From Pseudomonadota bacterium (GTDB lineage Bacteria > Desulfobacterota > Desulfobacteria > Desulfobacterales > Desulfosarcinaceae), in contig JAEYRZ010000160.1 in assembly GCA_023435265.1 (NCBI GenBank), forward strand, positions 1 through 29,393: DNA of 29,393 nucleotides, written 5' to 3'. The translations under genes were made by a program, and so were the position numbers. Position 1 is the first letter of the stretch, and the number at the start of each line of letters is the position of its first letter. The notes beneath the pieces were generated by a model, which made no database searches, was not told the origin of the DNA, and saw nothing but the letters and a program-made list of their open reading frames with translations. Positions 7,243 to 16,097 of this stretch are shown piece by piece.

Positions 7243-8127
7243 ATGTCTGACCTTCACCCAGAGGATTCAGCGGCGTTGAAAACCGGCGTTTTGTACGTCG
7301 TGGCGACCCCGATCGGTCACATGCAGGATATCACCCTGAGGGCCCTTTCGATCCTGTCGCAGGTCGATCTGATCGCCGCCGAGGATACCCGCCACACGGG
7401 GCGGCTGCTGAAAACCCATGGCATCGAAAAGCGCCTGGTCTCCTGCCACGAACACAACGAAGCCCGGCGCACCGCCGAACTGGTGACGCTTCTGCGCGAG
7501 GGCGCCCGGGTCGCTCTGGTCAGCGACGCCGGGACCCCCACCGTTTCCGATCCGGGCTACCGGCTGGTACAGGAAGCCCTGGCGCAGGCCATCCCGGTGG
7601 TGCCCATTCCCGGCGCCGCGGCGGCTGTAGCCGCCCTCTCGGTATCCGGTTTGCCCACCGACGCCTTTACTTTTTTCGGGTTTCCCGCCCGCCGCAAGGA
7701 AAAGCGCCTGCAGGAGCTCGCCGTCGCGGCACAGCTGCCGCACACCTTGATTTTTTATCAGTCCCCGCAGCGCCTGAACGCGTTTCTGGAAGAACTGCTC
7801 GCGGTGATGGGCGACCGGGAAGCCGTGCTGGCCCGCGAGATCACCAAGCTGCATGAGGAATTCATCCGCGCCAGACTCTCCGGAATGATCAAGCGCCTCG
7901 GCGAACGGGACGCGATCAAGGGGGAGTGCACGATCCTGGTGGCCGGCGCCGCCGATGCGCCGCCTCCCGCCGGCCCGGCCGCTTTGGAATCCGAGCTGGC
8001 GGCGGCATTGAAGCAACCGCAGCGCCCGCTCAAGCAGATTGCCCGCGAACTGGCCGAGCGGCATCGCGTCAGCCGCAGAACGGTGTACGCGCTGGCCTTG
8101 AAGATGAAGGGCGGCGAAAGCGAATGA
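7243..8127 (+). CDS. rsmI: 16S rRNA (cytidine(1402)-2'-O)-methyltransferase RsmI
   Basis: RsmI adds the 2'-O-methyl group to C1402 in the decoding centre of 16S rRNA, using SAM. The tetrapyrrole-methylase fold is clear: LYVVATPIG, the segment LIAAEDTRHTGRLL, SDAGTPTVSDPGYRLV, PIPGAAAAVAALSVSGLP, FFGFPARRKEKR and FYQSPQRL. The C-terminal ~45 residues form the family's small helical, HTH-like domain (LKQIARELAERHRVSRRTVYAL lies within it). The start is uncertain: ATG 7243 gives 294 aa, while ATG 7222 has a GAAGG close upstream. The stop overlaps the next start as ATGA. Confidence 0.94.
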   Translation: MSDLHPEDSAALKTGVLYVVATPIGHMQDITLRALSILSQVDLIAAEDTRHTGRLLKTHGIEKRLVSCHEHNEARRTAELVTLLREGARVALVSDAGTPTVSDPGYRLVQEALAQAIPVVPIPGAAAAVAALSVSGLPTDAFTFFGFPARRKEKRLQELAVAAQLPHTLIFYQSPQRLNAFLEELLAVMGDREAVLAREITKLHEEFIRARLSGMIKRLGERDAIKGECTILVAGAADAPPPAGPAALESELAAALKQPQRPLKQIARELAERHRVSRRTVYALALKMKGGESE

Positions 8128-8714
8128 TCACAGCGATGATCCACCCCGTCATCCTGCCGGTCGCCGCCGCCGACCGCCTGCTGCGCGGCCGCCCGAAAGT
8201 GGCCGCCCTGAGCGGGCAGGCGCGCGTCGCTCTGGCGCAGTCGGCGCGGTGGGCGGGGCTTGAACTGGGGCCCCTCGAAAAAGATGCGCACGGCGCACCG
8301 CTTCCCTGCGGCGGCATTCACTGGTCCCTGAGCCACAAGAGCGATTGGGTGGCTGCGGTGGCCGCGCGGTGTCCGGTGGGCATCGACCTCGAACGCCTGC
8401 GCCCGGTGAGCGAAGCGCTTTACATCCGGTTGGCGGGAGCCGACGAATGGCGCCTGGGGCAGGAGCGGGACGAGGCGCTGTTTTTGCGCTACTGGACGGC
8501 CAAGGAAGCGGTGCTCAAAGCGGTCGGCCAGGGACTGGCCGGCCTGTCGCGCTGCCGCATCCGGGCGATCGTGGACGATCGGTGTTTGAAAGTGCTTTAT
8601 GACCGCACGGAATGGACCGTGGAGCAGCGCCCGCTGGGGGCGCACCTGGCGGCCGTGACAGTTTGCGGTGCACGGGTTGAATGGCATTTGCCGGAGGATG
8701 CCGGCGGATTCTGA
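8124..8714 (+). CDS. 4'-phosphopantetheinyl transferase superfamily protein
   Basis: This is a 196-aa Sfp/AcpT-like enzyme that would transfer the phosphopantetheine arm of CoA to a serine on a carrier protein. Key motifs are HWSLSH (66-71), PVGIDLE (Mg-binding Asp at about 88) and FLRYWTAKEAVLKAVGQGL (WxxKEAxxK type). The carrier protein it serves is unknown and none is encoded nearby, so it may be the housekeeping holo-ACP synthase equivalent or serve secondary metabolism. The start ATG overlaps the rsmI stop by 4 bp, implying co-translation. The C-terminal ~50 residues are weakly conserved. Confidence 0.88.
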   Translation: MITAMIHPVILPVAAADRLLRGRPKVAALSGQARVALAQSARWAGLELGPLEKDAHGAPLPCGGIHWSLSHKSDWVAAVAARCPVGIDLERLRPVSEALYIRLAGADEWRLGQERDEALFLRYWTAKEAVLKAVGQGLAGLSRCRIRAIVDDRCLKVLYDRTEWTVEQRPLGAHLAAVTVCGARVEWHLPEDAGGF

Positions 8715-8728
8715 AAGGAGCGATTCCA

Positions 8729-10306
8729 ATGTACATCACCTTTTACGGAGCGGTTCGGGAGGTTACCGGATCCATGCATCTATTGAGCGCCGGCAGCAAC
8801 CGCATCCTGCTCGATTGCGGAATGTACCAGGGGCGCCGTAAGGAAACCAACGCCAAGAACCGGGTGCTGCCGTTCGATCCGGATCTGGTCACCAATATGG
8901 TCCTGTCGCATGCCCATATCGATCATTCCGGCCGCATCCCCCTTCTGGTCCGCAACGGATTCAGCGGACGCGTCGTATGCACGCGCGCCACCGCCGACGC
9001 GTGCAATTATCTGCTGGCCGACGCGGCCCATATCCAGGAACAGGATGCCCAATACCTCAATTACAAGACGGTGCGCGCGGCGCTTTCGCAGGGCTCGAGC
9101 ATCGACAGCAAGACGATCGGCAAACGCAGTTACGACCAGCTCAAGCGCCGTTTGAAGAAAAACCGCCACGGGATGGATCTCGAACTCATCGACGAGCTGA
9201 TCGGGCGGTACCATCTCGAACGCGTGGAGCCGCTTTTCACCGCCGCCGATGCGGAGCGCGCCCGGGTGCAGACGGACGGCATTCCGTATCGGCATGCGGC
9301 CACCATCGGGGAAAACCTGACCCTGACATTCTACGAAGCGGGCCACATCCTGGGATCGGCGATCAGCATTCTGCGCCATCAGGATCGCGGGAGGGTTTTT
9401 ACGGTGGGCTACACCGGGGATCTGGGGCGGTTCGGCAAACCGATCCTGCGCGATCCTCACCTGCGCTTCGACCTCGCCGACCAGCCCCTGGACCTGCTGA
9501 TCATGGAAAGCACCTACGGCGATCGCGAGCACGAGCCGGTCGAGGATCTCAAACCCCAGTTGAAGGAGATCCTGCAGAAGACCTTCGCGCGCGGCGGTTG
9601 CGTCCTGATCCCGGCCTTTGCGTTCGGCCGCACGCAGGAACTGCTCTACATCATTCACGAGTTGTATGCCGAACAGGCGGTGCCGCGCGTTCCGGTCTGG
9701 GTGGACAGCCCGCTGGCCAGCGACATCACCAAAGTGTTCGGCGATCATCCCGAGGTGTACGACCGCGATACGCACGAGACATTCCTGCGCAACGGACGGA
9801 ATCCGTTCGACTTCAAACAGGTTCGCTTCACCGGCTCGGTGGAGGATTCGATGAATCTGATGCGCGCGTCCGATCCGCACATCGTGATCTCGGCCTCCGG
9901 GATGTGCGAGGCGGGGCGCATCCTGCATCACCTGCGCTACAAGATCCACAATCCCAAAAACACGATCCTGATCGTCGGCTTCATGGCCGCGCACACGCTG
10001 GGACGCCGCATCCTGGAACTGGGCCAGGCCTACCAGCAGGGCGGAAGGGCCGGCCAGGCGCCGCAGGTCAACATCTTGAACAAAACGTATCCCCTGCTGG
10101 CCGAGGTCCGGAGATTGAATGGATTTTCAGCCCATGCCGACCGCAACGAGATGCTGCACTTCCTGAAAGAGAGCAATCTTACGGCCAAACGGATCGCCGT
10201 GGTGCACGGCGAAGAACAACAGAGCCTCTCGTTTGCGCAACTGCTCGGCAGCCGCGGCTATTCCGCCTGGGTGCCGCATGTGGGCGAGACGGTCGCGCTT
10301 TCCTGA
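8729..10306 (+). CDS. Metallo-beta-lactamase/beta-CASP RNA-processing nuclease-like protein
   Basis: This 525-aa protein has the architecture of bacterial homologues of CPSF-73/Ysh1. Zinc motif SHAHIDHSG supplies H61, H63, D65 and H66. GHILGSA and YTGDLG give further metal ligands. The inserted beta-CASP region includes MESTYGDR, LIPAFAFGRTQELLYI, VWVDSPLAS and ISASGMCEAGRILHHL. The C-terminal part has GFSAHADRNEM and VHGEEQQ. It probably degrades or processes RNA; exact substrates are unknown. AAAGGAG lies just upstream of the ATG, and it follows the transferase gene by 14 bp. A family B palindrome lies downstream, between this gene and the convergent uvrA. Confidence 0.9.
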   Translation: MYITFYGAVREVTGSMHLLSAGSNRILLDCGMYQGRRKETNAKNRVLPFDPDLVTNMVLSHAHIDHSGRIPLLVRNGFSGRVVCTRATADACNYLLADAAHIQEQDAQYLNYKTVRAALSQGSSIDSKTIGKRSYDQLKRRLKKNRHGMDLELIDELIGRYHLERVEPLFTAADAERARVQTDGIPYRHAATIGENLTLTFYEAGHILGSAISILRHQDRGRVFTVGYTGDLGRFGKPILRDPHLRFDLADQPLDLLIMESTYGDREHEPVEDLKPQLKEILQKTFARGGCVLIPAFAFGRTQELLYIIHELYAEQAVPRVPVWVDSPLASDITKVFGDHPEVYDRDTHETFLRNGRNPFDFKQVRFTGSVEDSMNLMRASDPHIVISASGMCEAGRILHHLRYKIHNPKNTILIVGFMAAHTLGRRILELGQAYQQGGRAGQAPQVNILNKTYPLLAEVRRLNGFSAHADRNEMLHFLKESNLTAKRIAVVHGEEQQSLSFAQLLGSRGYSAWVPHVGETVALS

Positions 10307-10357
10307 AGCGGATGGCCTCGGGTATAGATATCAATTCGATTGCGATCCCGATTCCTG

Positions 10358-10381
10358 CCCCGACCCCGACCCCGACCCCGA
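10358..10381. repeat. Short tandem repeat, 4 x CCCCGA
   Basis: Four perfect copies of the hexamer CCCCGA lie between the convergent beta-CASP gene and uvrA. A six-base unit could vary in copy number by slippage, but it is noncoding here. No function is evident. Confidence 0.85.
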
Positions 10382-10406
10382 GATGGGGGTTGGCCTTGGG
10401 TTTGAT

Positions 10407-10474
10407 AACCACAAGAGCACAGAAGTTACGGAGGTCCTTTTAGTCTTCTCTGTGCTCTCTGTGTCCTCTGTGGT
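10407..10474. repeat. CCACAGAG-type inverted repeat (family B), copy 2
   Basis: The left arm AACCACAAGAGCACAGAA pairs imperfectly with the right arm ending TGTGCTCTCTGTGTCCTCTGTGGT. The composition and arm order match the copy at 4154-4229. It sits in the gap between the 3' ends of two convergent genes and may serve as a bidirectional transcript end. No long U-run is present, so it is not a textbook intrinsic terminator. Confidence 0.75.
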
Positions 10475-10482
10475 GAAAACGC

Positions 10483-13400
10483 TCATGTCACGGTATTGCA
10501 CCGATGTGTGCTTAGTGACTTTTTGAGGTAGGATGCGGTGTGCGAGCGGGCGGCCCGCTTGAGCAGTTCCGCCGGCGATCCCGCGGCCACGACGGTGCCG
10601 CCGCCGCTTCCGCCTTCGGGTCCCAGGTCGATGATGTAGTCGGCCGCCTTGATCACTTCCAGATTGTGTTCGATGGCCACGATGGTGTTGCCCTGGTCGA
10701 CCAGACCCTGAAGGACGTCGAGCAGGCGCCGCACATCCGCCAGGTGCAGGCCGGTGGTCGGTTCATCCAGTAGATAGAGCGTGTGCCCGGACGGCCGCAG
10801 CGCCATTTCGCGGGCCAGCTTGATGCGTTGGGCCTCTCCTCCGGAAAGCGTCGGACTGGGCTGGCCCAGCGCAAGGTAACCCAACCCGATATCGCAGACG
10901 AACTGGATGGGCTTGCGGATTCGCGGCACTGCCGAAAAAAAGAGCGCCGCCTCCTCGAAGGTCATGGCCAGCAGGTCGGCGATGTTTTTGCCTTTGTAGC
11001 GTACCGCCAGGGTTTCGGCGTTGAAGCGCGCGCCGCGGCATGCATCGCAGGGCACATAGACATCGGGCAGAAAGGCCATCTCCACCCGCGGCCGTCCCTG
11101 GCCCTTGCACGCCGGACAGCGTCCCTGCTCGACATTGAAGGAAAAGCGCGCCGCCTCGAAGCCGCGGGCGCGTGCCTCCGGCGTCTGAGCCAGCAGGTTG
11201 CGCATCTCGGTCAAAAATCCCACGTACGAGGCCGGCACCGAGCGGGGTGTGCGCCCGATCGGTGCATGATCCACCTCCAGCACACGCGTCACCGCCTGCC
11301 AGCCCTCGAGGGACCGGTACAGTCCGTTGGATGCCGCTTTGCCGGCCAGGTGATCCCGCAGGCCCGTATACAGGACGGTTTTGACCAGGCTCGATTTGCC
11401 CGATCCGCTGACGCCGGTGACGCAGACCAGCCGGCCGAGTGGAATCCGCACGTCGATGCGCCGGAGGTTGTGGGCGGCGGCCCCCTTGACGGACAGCGCC
11501 GCGTGCCTGCGCCAGGGACGCCCGCGCGAAGTGATCTGCCGGCTGCCGCCGTCGAGCAGTGCGCCGGTGACCGAATCAGGCGTCCGGCGGATGGTGTCGA
11601 TGTCTCCCGAGGCGACGATGCGGCCGCCGGAGCGTCCGGCGCCGGGTCCCAGGTCGATGATGGTGTCGGCGGCCCGGATCGTCTCTTCGTCGTGCTCCAC
11701 CACTAAAATCGTGTTCCCGCGGTCGCGCAGTTCGGTCAGGGCCTGGACCAGCACATGGTTGTCGCGCGGATGCAGGCCGATCGTGGGTTCGTCCAGGATA
11801 TAGGTGACCCCGGTCAGGTTCGAGCCCAGTTGGGCGGCCAGCCGGACGCGCTGGGATTCGCCGCCGGAGAGCGTATTGCCCGAGCGGGCCAGGGAAAGGT
11901 AGTCGAGTCCCAGCCGGTTCATCAGCCCCAGGCGGGTGTCCAATTCCGCCAGGATCGGATCGGCGATCGGCCGGCGGTGCGCCTCGAAAACCATCCGACG
12001 CAACGCCCCGCGAAGCTGCTGCGCCGATTGTTGTACCAGGTCCCAGATCGTTGCGCCGTGCACCTTGACCGCCAGGGCTTCGGGTTTGAGCCGGCTGCCC
12101 CGGCATTGCGGGCAGAGACGACCGGCACGGCCATCCTCTTCGTCTTCGTCGACCTCGATCATTCCCAGACCGGCGCATCGGGGACAGGCCCCCTGGGGCG
12201 AGTTGAACGAAAAGAGGCGCGGATCGCCGGCTTCCGTGCCGATGCCGCACGTGGGACAACGTCCGTGCAGGCTGAAGATCTCTTCGCGCCCGCTTTCGGG
12301 CTCCCACACGATCATGCTGCCCCGGCCTTCCGCGAGGGCGGTTTGCATGCGTTCCGTGAGCCTGCCTTGGGCGCCCCGTCCGCGCGGCATGTCGCCGATG
12401 ACCAGGTCGATGTCGTGGTCGCGGTAGCGGCTGAGCGCCATATCGGGAACCAGCGCATGCAGGCGGCCGTCGATGCGCGCCTGTGTATAGCCCAGGCCGA
12501 GCCCGCGGGCGAGCACTTCCTTGTGAAAGCCCTTGCGCCCGGAGATCTTCGGCGCCAGGAGCAGTGCCTTGCGTCTGTCGTAGCGCAGCGCCACCTGCGC
12601 CGTGAGCGCGGCGGCATCCTGGCGGATCAGGGCCCTTCCGCAGCCGGGGCAATGCGGGTCGCCCAGTTTGGAAAAAAGCAGCCGCAGGAAATGGTACACC
12701 TCGGTCAGCGTGGCCACGGTGGAGCGCCGGCCGCTGTGGCTGATGCGCTGCTCGATGGCGACCGTGGGTGAAAGCCCGTTGACCAGGTCGACTTCGGGGC
12801 GCTCGAGAATTTTCATGTACTGGCGCACGTAGGGCGTCAGGCTCTCAAGGTAGCGGCGCTGGCCCTCGGCGAAGAGAATATCGAAGGCCAGCGTCGATTT
12901 CCCCGAGCCGCTGACGCCCGTGAGGGCCACCAACTGATGGTGCGGGATGCGGACATCCAGGTCCTTGAGGTTGTGTTCGCGGGCGCCGCGCACTTCGATG
13001 GCCTTTTCGGCGGGCGGCGCGGGTCGATACGGGATTCCACCGTCGGCGACCGCGCTCGGCGCCGCGGGGTGCAGAAGGGGGCGGAGGTAGCGGCCGGTAT
13101 GCGACTCCGCCGATTCGGCGACCGCCTCTGGCGGTCCCTCGGCTACGATCCGGCCGCCTTCGTCGCCGCCCTCGGGGCCTAGATCGATGATCCAGTCCGC
13201 GCATTTGAGCACATCCAGATTGTGCTCGATGACCAGCAGGCTGTTGCCCTCATCCACCAGGCGCTGCAGCGCCGCCAGCAGCAGGGCGATGTCTTCGAAA
13301 TGCAGGCCGGTGGTGGGTTCGTCGAAAATCAACAGGCGGCCGCGTTCGCCTTTGCCGAGGTAGCGCGATAACTTGAGGCGCTGGGCTTCGCCGCCGGAAA

Positions 13401-15840
13401 AGGTCGAAAGCGGCTGTCCGAGGCGGAGATAACCCAGACCGACCGTCTGCAGGGGCTGCAGGGCCGCGGCGATCCGGGGATGCCCGGCGAAGAAAGCAAG
13501 GGCTTGGTCGACGGTCATTTGGAGCATATCGTCGATGCCCGCTCCCTGGTACGCGACCTCCAGCACTTCCGGTTTGAAGCGCCGGCCGCGGCACTCGGGG
13601 CAGGTGATCAGGACATCGGAAAGAAACTGCATTTCGACGGTCTCGAATCCTTCGCCCTTGCAGGTTTCGCAGCGGCCGCCTTCCACATTGAAGGAGAAGT
13701 GGCCGGGTCCGAAGCCCTTTGCGCGGGCCTGCTCGGTGTCGGCCAGCAGTTTGCGGATGGGATCGAGGGCTTTGGTGTAGGTCAGTACGTTGGCCCGCGG
13801 GGTGCGGCCGATCGGGCGTTGGTCGATCAATTCCAGCGTCGTGACTTTTTCGGCGCCGCCGATGGATTCAAAGCGGCCGGGCCGGCCCTCGGAATCGCCC
13901 TTGAGACGTTTCAAGCCCTTGTAGACGATTTCTTCCGCCAGCGTCGACTTGCCCGATCCGCTGACCCCGGAGAGCGCCACAAAACACCCCAGGGGGATGC
14001 GCAGGTCGATGTGCTGCAGGTTGTTTTCTTCCGCGCCGCGCACCTCCAGCCAGTGACCGGGCCGGGGCGGGCGCCGGGCGGCCGGCAGGGGGATGTTCCG
14101 GCGCCCGGAGAGGTAATCGCCGGTCAATGTGCCCGCGATTTCGGCGGCCGGACCGAAATAGAGGATTTCGCCGCCCTGCTCGCCCGCGCGCGGCCCCATG
14201 TCGAGCAGGAGGTCGGCCGCGCGGATGATCGCCGGATCGTGCTCCACGACGACGATCGTATTGGGCAGGTCGCGCAGCCGGTGCAGAATTTTGATCAGGC
14301 GCGCGCTGTCGCGCGGATGAAGGCCGATGCTGGGCTCGTCGAGAACGTACAGCGAATTGACCAGCGAAGCGCCGAGCGCCGAAGCCAGGGCCACGCGCTG
14401 AACCTCGCCGCCCGAGAGGGTCCGCGACTGGCGGTCCAGGGTCAGGTATCCCAGCCCGACGTCCTTGAGAAAGCGCAGGCGGGCGATGATCTCGGTCAGC
14501 ACCAGGCGGGTGGCTTCGTCCCATCCGCGCGCGGCATACGATTCGAAAAAGGCCAGCGCCTGATCGACGTTCAAGGCGTACAGGTCGGCGATCGTGCGAC
14601 CCTCGATGCGGTAGCGCAGCGCTTCGGGTTTGAAGCGCGTGCCGCCGCACGACCGGCACAGGTCGTAGCTCCGGTAGCGCGAAAGATAGACGCGCACGTG
14701 CATCTTGTAGGTTCGCGCTTCCAGCCAGTTGAAGTAGCCGCGAATTCCGTAATAGCCGGAGTCGCCGTCGATGATCGCCTGGCGCTGATCGGGTTCGAGC
14801 GACGCGAACGGCCTGTTCAACGGAATGCGCTTTCGGCGGCAAAAATCAGCCAGATCATGATATTCGAAGCGGTTCTGGTCGGCACCGCCAAACGGCTTGA
14901 TGGCGCCCTGAGCCAGCGAACGCCCTGGATCGGGAATGATCAGGTCCAGGTCGATGTCGATCACGCGCCCGAAGCCGCGGCATGTATCACAGGCGCCGAT
15001 CGGACTGTTGAAAGAAAACAGGCTGGGCAGTGCCGGCGCATAGGCGATGTCGCAATGCGGGCAGTGCAAACCTTCGGAGAACGCGTGGCGCCCGCCCTTT
15101 TCGAGCCACACATCCACACGGCCGGCGCCGAAGCGCAGGGCCGTTTCCAACGAATCGACCACCCGCTGACGCTGGTCGGCACGCAATACCAGGCGGTCGG
15201 CCACCATGTTCAGCACGATTTGGGGGTCGACTTCAACCTCCGCCAGATTTCGAACCCGGCCGTCCTGCCAGACACGGTCAAAGCCCAGGCGCAGCAAATC
15301 GTCACGGCCGCCCAAGGCATCCGCGGTTTCACGGCCGCCCAAGGCATCCGCGGTTTCGCGCTGCGCCGCCGCGGGCGCCGCACGATAGGGGAACGTGATG
15401 ACGGCACGGCCGTCTTTGGGCAGCGATTGCCAGATCTGTCCGGCGGAGGCGGCCTGTACCGGGCGTCCGCACTCACGGCAGTGCAGCAGACCCTGGCGGG
15501 CAAACAGCAGTTTGACGTAATCGGTCAGCTCGGTCATGGTGCCGACCGTGGAGCGCGAGGTGCGCACCGGGTCCTTGCGGTCGATCGCGATGGCGGGCGG
15601 CACGCCGAGGATCTGATCGACCTGCGGCCGGTCCATGCGGTCCATGAATTGCCGCGCATAGGGAGAAAAGGTTTCCACATAGCGGCGCTGGCCTTCGGCA
15701 TAAAGTGTGTCGAAGGCCAGCGAGGATTTGCCCGAGCCGCTCACGCCGGTGACGACCGTCATCCGATGGAGGGGGATGTCCAGGTTCAGGTTTTTCAGGT
15801 TGTGCTGCCGGGCGCCGCGGATAAGAATCGTCTGCTGCAT
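10483..15840 (-). CDS. uvrA: Tandem-fused (double-length) excinuclease ABC subunit UvrA
   Basis: UvrA is the damage-sensing ATPase of nucleotide excision repair. This one has 1785 codons, about twice the usual ~940, and contains two UvrA units. Four Walker A motifs GVSGSGKS[ST] occur near residues 32, 630, 975 and 1478. There are four ABC signatures ([TS]LSGGE or TFSGGE, then [VAS]QR) and four Walker B/D-loops (DEPSIGLHPRD, DEPTTGLHFED, DEPTIGLHPRD, DEPTTGLHLAD). Zinc-type Cys pairs are present in both halves. The first half keeps ~100 residues between CDTCRGFG and LCRSC (insertion domain); the second half has only ~16 between CPRCAGLG and LCPQC. A comparable double UvrA is known in Chlamydia. 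The reading frame is intact throughout. The ATG at 15840 has no strong ribosome-binding site. Confidence 0.95.
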   Translation of the reverse strand: MQQTILIRGARQHNLKNLNLDIPLHRMTVVTGVSGSGKSSLAFDTLYAEGQRRYVETFSPYARQFMDRMDRPQVDQILGVPPAIAIDRKDPVRTSRSTVGTMTELTDYVKLLFARQGLLHCRECGRPVQAASAGQIWQSLPKDGRAVITFPYRAAPAAAQRETADALGGRETADALGGRDDLLRLGFDRVWQDGRVRNLAEVEVDPQIVLNMVADRLVLRADQRQRVVDSLETALRFGAGRVDVWLEKGGRHAFSEGLHCPHCDIAYAPALPSLFSFNSPIGACDTCRGFGRVIDIDLDLIIPDPGRSLAQGAIKPFGGADQNRFEYHDLADFCRRKRIPLNRPFASLEPDQRQAIIDGDSGYYGIRGYFNWLEARTYKMHVRVYLSRYRSYDLCRSCGGTRFKPEALRYRIEGRTIADLYALNVDQALAFFESYAARGWDEATRLVLTEIIARLRFLKDVGLGYLTLDRQSRTLSGGEVQRVALASALGASLVNSLYVLDEPSIGLHPRDSARLIKILHRLRDLPNTIVVVEHDPAIIRAADLLLDMGPRAGEQGGEILYFGPAAEIAGTLTGDYLSGRRNIPLPAARRPPRPGHWLEVRGAEENNLQHIDLRIPLGCFVALSGVSGSGKSTLAEEIVYKGLKRLKGDSEGRPGRFESIGGAEKVTTLELIDQRPIGRTPRANVLTYTKALDPIRKLLADTEQARAKGFGPGHFSFNVEGGRCETCKGEGFETVEMQFLSDVLITCPECRGRRFKPEVLEVAYQGAGIDDMLQMTVDQALAFFAGHPRIAAALQPLQTVGLGYLRLGQPLSTFSGGEAQRLKLSRYLGKGERGRLLIFDEPTTGLHFEDIALLLAALQRLVDEGNSLLVIEHNLDVLKCADWIIDLGPEGGDEGGRIVAEGPPEAVAESAESHTGRYLRPLLHPAAPSAVADGGIPYRPAPPAEKAIEVRGAREHNLKDLDVRIPHHQLVALTGVSGSGKSTLAFDILFAEGQRRYLESLTPYVRQYMKILERPEVDLVNGLSPTVAIEQRISHSGRRSTVATLTEVYHFLRLLFSKLGDPHCPGCGRALIRQDAAALTAQVALRYDRRKALLLAPKISGRKGFHKEVLARGLGLGYTQARIDGRLHALVPDMALSRYRDHDIDLVIGDMPRGRGAQGRLTERMQTALAEGRGSMIVWEPESGREEIFSLHGRCPTCGIGTEAGDPRLFSFNSPQGACPRCAGLGMIEVDEDEEDGRAGRLCPQCRGSRLKPEALAVKVHGATIWDLVQQSAQQLRGALRRMVFEAHRRPIADPILAELDTRLGLMNRLGLDYLSLARSGNTLSGGESQRVRLAAQLGSNLTGVTYILDEPTIGLHPRDNHVLVQALTELRDRGNTILVVEHDEETIRAADTIIDLGPGAGRSGGRIVASGDIDTIRRTPDSVTGALLDGGSRQITSRGRPWRRHAALSVKGAAAHNLRRIDVRIPLGRLVCVTGVSGSGKSSLVKTVLYTGLRDHLAGKAASNGLYRSLEGWQAVTRVLEVDHAPIGRTPRSVPASYVGFLTEMRNLLAQTPEARARGFEAARFSFNVEQGRCPACKGQGRPRVEMAFLPDVYVPCDACRGARFNAETLAVRYKGKNIADLLAMTFEEAALFFSAVPRIRKPIQFVCDIGLGYLALGQPSPTLSGGEAQRIKLAREMALRPSGHTLYLLDEPTTGLHLADVRRLLDVLQGLVDQGNTIVAIEHNLEVIKAADYIIDLGPEGGSGGGTVVAAGSPAELLKRAARSHTASYLKKSLSTHRCNTVT
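15304..15357. repeat. Perfect 27-bp tandem duplication inside uvrA
   Basis: The 27-bp unit at 15304-15330 is repeated exactly at 15331-15357. Read on the minus strand it duplicates nine residues (RETADALGG twice) in the UvrB-binding region of the first UvrA half, without breaking the frame. Perfect identity suggests a recent slippage event. Confidence 0.9.
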
Positions 15841-15902
15841 GGGTGCTGAATTCAGCCTTTCGGAAGTGCCTGGGATCGTATGCCTGCATGGTGGCGTCAG
15901 GA

Positions 15903-15931
15903 ACTATAAGTATCGCGGGTGCGGAAATAAA
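15903..15931 (-). promoter_or_regulatory. Possible sigma70 promoter for uvrA
   Basis: Read on the minus strand, TTTATT (15931-15926) and TATAGT (15908-15903) are 17 bp apart, about 62 bp upstream of the uvrA ATG. The -10 matches well and the -35 is weak. No LexA-type CTGT-N8-ACAG box was seen nearby. Confidence 0.3.
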
Positions 15932-16046
15932 GCGCCGCTTTCGGCTGCGGAACGATCTCACCGCCTGCGGCATCGCTTTTCCGCGGCACCCGGTGCGAAC
16001 CTGAAGCGCGGCGTCGGCCTCCTTACCGAAGCGCCGTGCATCACAC

Positions 16047-16074
16047 AAAAAAAAGCCGGACCTTGCGGTCCGGC
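16047..16074 (-). terminator. Rho-independent terminator of pal
   Basis: On the minus strand an 8-bp perfect stem, GCCGGACC (16074-16067) pairing with GGTCCGGC (16062-16055), with a 4-nt loop, is followed by eight U residues (16054-16047). It begins 24 bp after the pal stop. It also insulates the downstream uvrA gene, which is on the same strand. Confidence 0.9.
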
Positions 16075-16097
16075 CGGAACGTCAGAATGGAGCTGTT

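Noticed and set aside
8977..10443. A 488-codon frame overlapping the beta-CASP gene on the same strand
   Set aside because: Arg/Pro/Gly-rich frameshift shadow; the family motifs are in the 8729-10306 frame.
13480..15849. A 789-codon plus-strand frame opposite uvrA
   Set aside because: Antisense shadow with no family features; the minus frame has all UvrA motifs in order.
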